Part shown: positions 56,228 to 64,000 of the stretch, in pieces
How positions within the stretch are numbered: position 1 is the stretch's first letter
How the letters are laid out: each line of letters begins with the position of its first letter
From: Porodaedalea pini
Taxonomy: Eukaryota > Basidiomycota > Agaricomycetes > Hymenochaetales > Hymenochaetaceae
Assembly (NCBI GenBank): GCA_002794775.1
Contig: NBAY01000009.1
Location: forward strand, 558,001 to 622,000
Reading direction: 5' to 3'
DNA length: 64,000 bases
Translations under genes and position numbers: made by a program
Notes under the pieces: generated by a model
The model's database searches: none
Seen by the model: the letters and a program-made list of their open reading frames with translations, nothing else
Told to the model about the DNA's origin: nothing

Positions 56228-58535
56228 TTGGGTGCGGTGAGCAAAAGAGAGATGAGGATAAGGTGTGCGGCGTAAGTCGGGTCGAGAGCTTAAGAGCTTT
56301 TAACGGGTCGGGCTAAGCTCAGTTATAAGTAGAGCGCAAGAGACGCCGCGCTCCTGCCTGTTCTTCACGAATGCACATTGCATACCGCATCCGTATGCTA
56401 AGGAGATCCAGGGAAGCAAGACTTCGATCAAGAAAGAAAGAGAGCGAGAAGACAGTACGAAAGATCAGACAGTGTGGGCCCAAGAACTGATGTTGATTCG
56501 AGTAAGTTAATAGCCCAAAGCACTTGTCGCATCGCACGGTAAGATCTAGGGCCCGCTCCATTTTTTTCTTTTTTTTGCGAAAGTAACAGATAAATTGTCG
56601 TTGAAGCTTGAGTTTCTTCCGAGCCGTACAAGATAAACTTCGCACAGGCTCAAGCCGCCGCAGATCATCCCGCCACTTTGCGTTTCCCACAATAGAACTA
56701 ACCTTCTTTCACTTCATACCGAGTTACTCTCATTCTCTTACTCTTTGTGCTCGACCTTTTTTGTCTTGTAATTCAGCCCTGTCTGTCTCAGCTCGAGCTT
56801 CGCGCGTCCAACTATAACGAACTGTTAGGCGCTAGCGATCGAAGCACTGAGTTAGTGAGTGAAAGCTATCCGACTCCTGAACTTACATGTATTCATCATA
56901 CTCCATCCTTTTCCTGTTCTGCAAGCTTTGATATGCATGCAGGCTTGTGTAAATATGCTATGACCCCCGTCGTCATTCGTGCCTGACACCGCGCAATCCG
57001 ACCGCTGTGGGGACATCATCGTGATGTCCTGCATGCCTCTTTTAACTTCTCCCGACAGATTTCGTACCTTCATACTGCCTGTGTGACCACAGTGCGATGA
57101 TAAGTAGACGGGCTGCCATTCTCTTCGTCTAATGTTATGTCACGGACTGGATGATATTTTTTACGTGCCCAAAGTCGCCGGTTCCACCTCGTCCCAATGG
57201 TATCATGTTCTGAGGTTCTACAACCGAGAGGGGTTGTCTCAAGGATCCAACTCGCTGACAGCAGCATGTGTTTGCCTTCGTTCCAATGTTCCAGCCTGAC
57301 GTGTGCTTCGTCCTGGTGGCACACATTCCCGCGAAAAGCTTAATGAGCTCTAACAAAGGAGGACATGCTATACACGCTTTGGCCTGGCCTGGATCTACTT
57401 CTCCGTCGTGGCGCGGGCTTCTGTTCTCTACGCTCACAGTGACGAGCCTCGTGTATACGCTTCGGTACCCCGCGCGCGCTTTTTCGCATGACTGGATCTC
57501 TTTCAGATTCACTCAACAAATAGAACGGCTTCGCATCTCGGATCTCTCCTCGGACTGCTGGCCACTCCGTCATTCCGGAGCGCCCACGTCCGCTATCGAA
57601 AGTCTTGCTTGATTGTTCTTCTTTTGGCGACGGACCATATGCGTGTCAGCAGACTCGAGGCACAGCTTCGTGTTTTTCATTCCATATATCATCTGTCGAC
57701 AGCATGCTTCTCGGTGAGCACGCAGGATTCCCTTGCTAACGCCGCAGATTCATCGTCCCCGGCCTTTGGTTGGGGCCTGTACTGACTGTCAATATTGCTG
57801 TGGATAAACTGAGTAGGTCATGTGTCATCCTGCATGAACTACCGGCCTTTATAGTCCTCGTAAGCAACCATAATCTGTAAGCACGACAGACTGCCCGATC
57901 TTGCGACTGTATCTTCAGCGTGATTACCTCCCGAATGTTGTACGCGAAAGTCAAGAGACCTGGATAGTATTAGCCAGTCTATTCGTCATTTCTCAGGATC
58001 TCACGGCGGAGCTGTCTCGGCGCAGAGACCGGAGTATAGAAGCACTCTCTATTGTCGCGATGGTTGAGGCGTGGCATATCTCGCTGCAGTTGCGGCACGA
58101 ATACTCTGGGCGTTGAATCCTTATCAACACCTCCCCAATGTAAGTGCCGCCCATATTGATCAATGTCATCACATACTTATTCCTCACGTGTACGTGCAGA
58201 GATACCGTGCAGGCATGGAAGTGTCGAGGAGTTGCGAACTACGAGCCAATAAGCGTTCGCAAGGAACAACTGTCGTCAACAGGCACATCCGACTACCAAG
58301 ATGCGTGCTAGCTAGGAAACCTCATCAAAACAACAATCAAGAGATATTTGCTTTAACTACATATTATTTACAGTGGGTCATTTAATCTGCGCTGAAAAAT
58401 CAGAATTTAGTACGATTTGCAGGAGATTGACAAACATTGCGCGTTTCCTCGCTAGTTCCCTCGCAGGTTTTTTGCCACTACGGGGTGGTCTCATTACTCT
58501 CCGCTTCAAGAATCCACCTTAGAGACCAACAATAT
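56228..58535. other. Gene-free interval upstream of WOPR gene
   Basis: 2.3 kb without a supportable gene. It has a poly-T/poly-A region at 56560-56575 and several 80-120-codon frames with no motif (for example 57268-57612). It probably includes the WOPR-gene promoter. Confidence 0.4.
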
Positions 58536-59272
58536 AGCAGCGGCATGACAGTGAACAACTCTCCTGTAATGGATGTCACTTCGGATGACATCACCTGCAA
58601 CGTAAATCCCACACCAGCGACTGAAACAGTTGACGTTGCCGCCGGATCAACGCTCGGTTTTGTACTGGACAACACCATCTATCATCAAGGCCCCGCGGCC
58701 ATCTACCTCGGTCAAACGCCTGGCTCTGCCGCTGACTGGGATGGCTCTGGAGCCAGCTGGTTCAAGGTAGGTTTAGATATACATGTTTTCAATATTCCCC
58801 TGTCGGGTTAGACATAACGCTTGTTGGCAGATCGCAGAATGGGGAGCTACTTTCGATCCTTTCACGTTCACGGATTACGGTGCCAGCCAACTGACCACGA
58901 CCATCCCAAGTGACGTGCCCGCGGGTCAATATCTGGCGCGCATTGAGCAAATCGGCTTGCACGTCACTGCTCCTCAGTGGTACATTTCTTGTGCACAAAT
59001 TAACGTCAGTCATGCATTGCTCTCTTGCCAGTGGTGGGACATAAACGCACGAAGCTCACGAATCCATTCAGATCACAGGTGGTGGTTCTGCTGACCCAAC
59101 TAAGGTGTCAATCCCAGGGTATGTGGCAGCTGATGACCCTGGGCTCACAGTCAATATTTATGATCCAGTTCCCACCGCATACACGGCAAGTCATGAAGTA
59201 ATATTCTGGCAAGTTATACATCACTCATTCTCGTTACTACAGGTGCCCGGACCAGCTGTCTTCTCTGGATGA
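58536..59272 (+). CDS. AA9 lytic polysaccharide monooxygenase, 5' end missing or unresolved
   Basis: Exons from about 58536-58766, then 58831-59004, 59072-59185, 59243-59272. AA9 enzymes are secreted copper enzymes that oxidatively cleave cellulose. Recognised blocks are NNSPVMDVTSDDITCNVNPT, AAGSTLGFVLDNTIYHQGPA (second copper-ligand His), YLGQTPGSAADWDGSGASWF, KIAEWGATFDPFTF, IPSDVPAGQYLARIEQIGLH, APQWYISCAQINITGGGSAD (axial Tyr and Gln) and the terminal VPGPAVFSG. A signal peptide and the mature N-terminal His1 copper ligand are not found upstream; the nearest frame (SLLSASRIHLRDQQYSSGM) does not look like an AA9 start. It may be a truncated gene. The last intron (59186-59242) has a GC donor (GCAAGT). 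Confidence 0.85.
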
Positions 59273-59415
59273 AGCGGATCTGTTCTTTATAGGATACATG
59301 TTTGTCTATGAAAAAGCAATGAGCTTAGTTAATATGTTCGAAATGCACGCAAATATTATTTTGAGTACTATGTAGTGCCCGCGAGTCATCCGCCTAATTA
59401 CTAATTACAGCTCCC
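59273..59415. other. 3' flank of AA9 gene
   Basis: Short AT-rich flank with no gene, ending at the palindromic element. Confidence 0.4.
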
Positions 59416-60182
59416 TGACAAAAGTGACCGTGATTGCGGTTTTTACCTGTATTTTGATAGTTTCTCAGTCACTTTTTGTCCGTTTTCCTTGAAAAAAATT
59501 GAGCACAATCTGGCATACATACCTGATGTCTGTGTGAAATATTATTGCAATCAGAGATAAAATGAGTCAGTGGTGAGGGAAACAGAGGCAAGAGGGCATG
59601 TCTCATTTCAGTACCTTTTCAGGCAATTTTTGGTGCTTTTCCCCTTCTGTAGCTAGAACAGCAGAGAGATGAGCCCTGAAAATTTACATGGATGTAATAT
59701 AGTATATTTTATACCTGATATGATTTTTTCAGATTTTTGGGGCATTATATGTGTGCTGGCATATAGTGTATTGAGGATGGACATGCATATAGCCTGAAAA
59801 CAGGCAGATTTTGAGAGATTTCAAATCCATGGCCAATAACTTGCCACAAACACCTTCAAAAAATCTGAAAAAATCATATCAGGTATAAAATATACTATAT
59901 TACATCCATGTAAATTTTCAGGGCTCATCTCTCTGCTGTTCTAGCTACAGAAGGGGAAAAGCACCGAAAATTGCCCTGAAAAGGTACTGAAATGAGACAT
60001 GCCCTCTTGCCTCTGTTTCCCTCACCACTGACTCATTTTATCTCTGATTGCAATAATATTTCACACAGACATCATGTATGTATGCCAGATTGTGCTCAAT
60101 TTTTTTCAAGGAAAACGGACAAAAAGTGATTGAGAAACTATCAAAATACAGGTAAAAACTGCAATCACGGTCACTTTTGTCA
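59416..60182. mobile_element. Foldback element: 767-bp near-perfect palindrome
   Basis: Two arms of about 320 bp (59416-59739 and about 59858-60182) are inverted copies with only a few mismatches, around a loop of about 118 bp. The ends begin TGACAAAAGTGACCGTGATT on the left, and the right end reads as its reverse complement with one substitution. Frames inside the arms carry no known protein. This is the structure of a foldback-type or very-long-TIR MITE. No clear target duplication is visible beyond a possible CCC on each side. Confidence 0.88.
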
Positions 60183-60694
60183 CCCATCTGTAGTACAAGT
60201 ACGTAATCAGAAGCGTTTAACAACGCACGTGATCCGCGAAACGAAACGCGTGCAAAGAATGAATCATGTTTTTATTTGACGACATTTCATGATCTTTGAC
60301 TCGTTTCGACCGGCACCCTATGAACCGACTCTCACCGTTTCGGTTTTCTATATCGCGTCACTTCCGCTGTTCCTTCAGGTTCCTTTCATTTTTTATCTGT
60401 CTTTTTTCTTTGTAATGCAATTCCATGTGGACATTAGTTAAAGAGAAAGGTCTCTGACCTAAGCGATTTCCCTCTAGTACTAGTGTCAACTACTTGAGCT
60501 TAGCAACTTTGCCGCCTAGTTCCTTCCTGTGTTGCTTTCATCAAATTGACAATCATCGGCCAATCTCGAAATTTATCCTCGAGTCGATCCCGCGACTACG
60601 CAATTATCGTACATCAAGTTGATCGTCGTTAGTTTAAGTAATCAGGCTCTATCCTCCAGCATGAGAGTTAGCCGCCGCGGAAAACATTTGCAGC
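60183..60694. other. Intergenic, no gene
   Basis: About 0.5 kb between the palindrome and the 3' end of the F-box-type gene. AT-rich with pyrimidine tracts, no frame of note. Confidence 0.4.
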
Positions 60695-63458
60695 TTATTG
60701 CTTCGTCATCACAAATGGACCCTCCAATACGGGGACACCAATTCCAGTGGTAGTCTCGCGCCAACGGCCGACAAGCATGCCAGACGCAAGGATCTGGAGG
60801 TCTCATCTCGCATCAATATGTTCAACAACGACCAGGGAGAAGAATTGAACGTACATATCCTCGGAATAGCCAGATGCCCAACTCTGTCTCGTCGGGGTTC
60901 GCCTTAAAACTGAATTGAGAAGAGCGGACAAGTGGTGAAAAATGGAAGTAGACTGTGCGTACGGGACTACGGCGAAGAGCTACAAGCCCGTCCCATGGAC
61001 GAACTCTCCCCAGCACCTTGAAGTGCCCCCAGGCTTCGCCATGGCGTTGATCCGTCTAAAACGACGAAAGAAAGATTGACAGCTGATCAGGGAAAATTAT
61101 TATATCCAGATAGACGCACCTCGCCGATCACGATGATGTCTTTGACACCATTTATTAACTTCGGATTATTATCTGATCCCTTGTTGCTGTGATTGATAAA
61201 GGACTTTTATTTGATCCACCATGAGTACACAACCTAGGACGATCAAGATAGTACTCGCCTTTATTTGAGCGGCCCTTTCCTCATTGAGACTGGGATAGTG
61301 GGATTTCTCTTCGAAGCCTGAATTTGGTATGAACGTCTCATACTTGATGCTGCTGCGCGATGATTGGTCGAAGACAGCCAATTGAGCTTTTTCCTATTGA
61401 AGGGGACAAAACCGCCGGGGCAAAGTTCTGCCATCACTCCAGTGTGAGAGCGAATAAAGGACTTACTTCATCTTCGTAATAGGAACAATTCCTCGGAAGC
61501 CACGCGTTAAGGAAGTCGTAATCTTCTCCGCACTCGCTCCCACAGGGAACACAGGCTTCAGTCACGAAGCTATGATGCTCCCGCAGCCGCATGTACAAGG
61601 GCCGTTGATACATGGGTATCCGCGATGGCTGAGAGGTAGGAACGTCATCCAGAAGAGCACGGTAAGCTTGTAGCTCCGGAACCTGAAAACGAAGGAAGTC
61701 AGATACTTATTTGAAGAGTACCATGACGTATTAGAGGGCGAAGTTTATCTGAGTGGACATCCGACTTAAAAAAAAGAAGATCTTCTACAAATCCGTGGAG
61801 GTAAGGAATCACAGAAACAAGAATGCAATGTCGCGGCGACGTTGCTTGAAAATACGTACGCCCGCGCATTCTGCATCTTTCTCCATTTTCCAGCTTCAAA
61901 CGGGCAGCTCCTGCGGGGTGTCGGCAGAAGTCCGCCATGGAGAAGAGGGGAATCAGAGTGTAAAGGGGAAGAAAGGATAATGCCGGCCGCAATTGCGGGT
62001 ATACATAAAATAGTCGTAAAGGAAGACTTACCATTAGTTTCCCAGCCCAAAGTCCCGCTAACTGGCCAGGCACGTATACACTTTTTCGGAATGGTAGGGC
62101 TTGAGAGGAAGATGGGCTAACATCTTGGCACAGTGTGACGCGGAGCCAGTCAGAATCAAATAGGTCGCTCGCCGAGATGCCAATATCATGAACTCGTGCA
62201 GCCTTGCCTTTCGAAAGCCGAGGTCGAGGCTTAACCCGTGTAGCCCTTGTCAATTCCTTCATGTCCTCTATTGTAGGGCCCGTTAGCCCCAGAGCGATTG
62301 CAGTTTCCCTGTCTCGTGGGAGGGACAGTGAACAACCAACTGTAGTCCTTCTACACCGTTGGTCAAAGTCTAGCCTGACGGTTGTCACCAGAAAAGCGGC
62401 AAAAATTGCTGGTGGCACGCAAACCGACAGAACCCGGTGGTAATGACTGATCCGCCCTGCGCTTGGTGCTGCGAGATGCACTGATTCCCGCGCACTCGCC
62501 GAAAGAAGCGAAGGGTAGGACAGCGAGCTCATACTCACGAGATGGAAGTTCTCATGTCGAAAAGAAGCTTCGCACCCGTAAGAAGTCGCACGCTGAAAAA
62601 CGTTCACGACGTTGATCCAGAACAGAAATATAAGTATGAGCGCTCCGACGGTGCACCGCAAATGGCAACTCACGCGATATCCTGCAATTACGAGCGGCTG
62701 GAGAGCGGACAACAAGATATCCCTGTCGGCTGGGAGCTCTGCACGAAGTGAAGCTTAATCAATAGAGTAAGTTTAAACTCAGACCCATAGGTATCAAACA
62801 AATAGGAGATCCGCAACGCACTCTCATTGCTCGTCAACCAAATAAGCCAGATCGTAAGCGACCAAACGGGTGTTTCATCCAGGTCTTTACGGGCTTGTAA
62901 ATTGCGGAAAATCTTGAAGAGGCAGGTATGAAGGTCCACCCAGTCTAAGAGATGCCTCTCGTTATAACCATCGTTCTCGAGCATCATGAGAAACGCAGTC
63001 CAAAGGTCATCGAAAAGGGTGTCATCATCCAAACATCCCGCCTTTAGACGTTTCAACGCCTTGCAACGTTTCTTGAGCTCGGCTGCGAAGTGTACAGTTG
63101 TCAGACATTTGTTGCCGAGCCGTCTCTTGCTAGCAACAAGGTCGAATTTCAAGCCAAAGATCCGCGATAGCAAGGGGAAATTATCGTTGAGAGAAAGAGC
63201 GCGGGAGATCGACCGGCTCGTCAGAGTCAAAGGAAGGACTTGTGACGGTGGCCCAACTATAAAATTGTCATTAAGCGTGAAAAGAGCAATACGAGAAAGT
63301 AGCTCGGGAGCCAAAGTTTCGAGCGAACGGGGAGAGCTAGCGTAGCCATCGCCCATGCTGAGCAGAGATCGAGGTAGTTTCTTGACTGAGTCCCATACAG
63401 TGGAAAGCCTTATATGAGAGCTTGATGGGATGCTGTAATTGCGAAGGGGTATCCTCAT
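60695..63458 (-). CDS. F-box-like agaricomycete protein
   Basis: The first exon begins at 63458 (MRIPLRNYSIPSSSHIRLST) or at the inner ATG 63356 (MGDGYASSPRSLETLAPELL). LETLAPELLSRIALFTLNDN with PLTLTSRSISRALSLNDN is an F-box-like start. The middle exons contain LPRDRETAIALGLTGPTIED, SVYVPGQLAGLWAGKLMV (62060) and YQRPLYMRLREHHSFVTEAC (61620). The end shows TDQRHGEAWGHFKVLGRVRP, WDGLVALRRSP, LGIWLFRGY and, after an intron, GMLVGRWRETTTGIGVPVLE, GPFVMTKQ, stop at 60695. The order (F-box, GLWAG, RVRPWDGL, GxWR ending) is a recurrent agaricomycete F-box architecture. Substrates are unknown. Some middle exon borders are not fixed, because hydrophobic out-of-frame stretches confuse the region 61.7-62.7 kb. 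Confidence 0.78.
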
Positions 63459-64000
63459 CTCGTGCGGAAACCGCCTTACACATTTGGATTTGCTGAGTGC
63501 ATCGCGCCGGAGAACCCTGTCATAAGTTCAAAATCAAAAGAGAGCGGCAACTGTGGTGCTGCAAAGCTGTCAATAGCTTCTTCTGATCGGCGATGGTGTC
63601 TGGTCACGCTGTAGCAGGAACACGTCTCTCCAATACATCACAAAATTGACTTTGCAGCGCCGAAGGAAAAACAGGGAGCCGAGATCGGAGAGGTTTTAAT
63701 CTTCGGGTGAGCCGCCGTCGTAGCGTTTCAAAATTCGCCAGTTACCCGGAAAATCATGTAAGCACACTGAATTCCAGCGCAGCGACTCAAAACACATCGC
63801 GTCAATGTTCTCCACCTACCTGTATAGTTTTACTCATCCTGTACAAAAAAAGCCTTTCGCTATGCATGATCGAAAAATGCTGCCTTAATTGTGAAAGAAG
63901 GTTCTGGAAACAGTTTTTTCGAGCTCAGCGCTCGGCGACCACATGTGTGTGTCCGCCGATGAATGACGGTGTATAAGAACTTGCAGCTGAATGGATCCAT
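63459..64000. other. Upstream of F-box-type gene, no gene seen
   Basis: Terminal 0.5 kb of the window. One 89-codon frame (63707-63976) has no motif. Probably the promoter of the minus-strand gene and the edge of a neighbour. Confidence 0.35.

Noticed and set aside
60038..60223. Small frame in the right arm of the palindrome
   Set aside because: The mirror-image arm would encode the same peptide in reverse position with changes; it has no known domain and is a by-product of the mobile element.
61699..62715. 338-codon minus-strand frame with hydrophobic segments
   Set aside because: It mixes true exons of the F-box-type gene (LPRDRETAIALGLTGPTIED and others) with intron sequence read through; not a separate membrane protein.
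1..64000. tRNA genes, CRISPR arrays, rRNA
   Set aside because: No cloverleaf with B-box-like GGTTCGANTCC in a proper setting was found by eye, no regularly spaced short repeats of CRISPR type and no rRNA sequence; a covariance-model scan would be decisive for tRNAs.

Overview
The window is nuclear DNA of a filamentous basidiomycete, most likely a wood-associated agaricomycete. Genes are split by many introns of about 45-70 nt with GT-AG (occasionally GC-AG) borders. They encode a typical mushroom-forming fungus set: a DUF6533 membrane protein, a Gti1/Pac2 (WOPR) regulator, a Git3/CAR-like receptor, agaricomycete-style F-box proteins and an AA9 lytic polysaccharide monooxygenase. There is no operon logic; genes lie on both strands, and several pairs are divergent over gaps of 140-220 bp.

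Layout. 0.4-9.7 kb is dense housekeeping: SPC25 kinetochore subunit (+), ThuA-like GPI protein (-), ARV1 (-), F-box protein (+), ABHD11/Imo32-type hydrolase (-), TSC13 enoyl-CoA reductase (+). 10-19.2 kb: Slm1-like PH protein (+), SDE2 (+), DUF1295 membrane protein (-), C2H2 zinc-finger protein (+). 19.2-25.3 kb is almost gene-free, with one stretch of decayed coding sequence. 25.3-41.9 kb: RAS1 (+), CIA30 (-), DNA polymerase eta (+), a 7-TM receptor with a long cytoplasmic tail (+), a Rieske/AIF-type oxidoreductase (+), DUF6533 protein (-), ICT1-type mitochondrial peptidyl-tRNA hydrolase (+).

42-51.2 kb is the most unusual part. An HSBP1-like gene is separated from a gankyrin-type ankyrin gene by about 6 kb of foreign-looking DNA flanked by two direct copies of a 0.5-kb segment. 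That segment holds the 3' end of HSBP1 and the last exon of the ankyrin gene. One copy carries a TA-flanked MITE, and the other copy preserves the matching empty site. The insert holds a minisatellite, broken genes of unknown family and a bromodomain fragment that now ends in the HSBP1 C-terminal tail. A second, hAT-like MITE lies just upstream of HSBP1.

52-64 kb: TFB2 (TFIIH p52) (+), a WOPR regulator (-), a 5'-incomplete AA9 LPMO (+), a 767-bp near-perfect palindromic element and an F-box-type gene (-). Exon boundaries were built by hand from frame continuity, splice consensus and family motifs. Where coordinates of exons are given, the phases were checked. Two conserved genes (SLM1-like, ICT1-like) each show a one-base frame break at a short homopolymer, which may be an assembly error.
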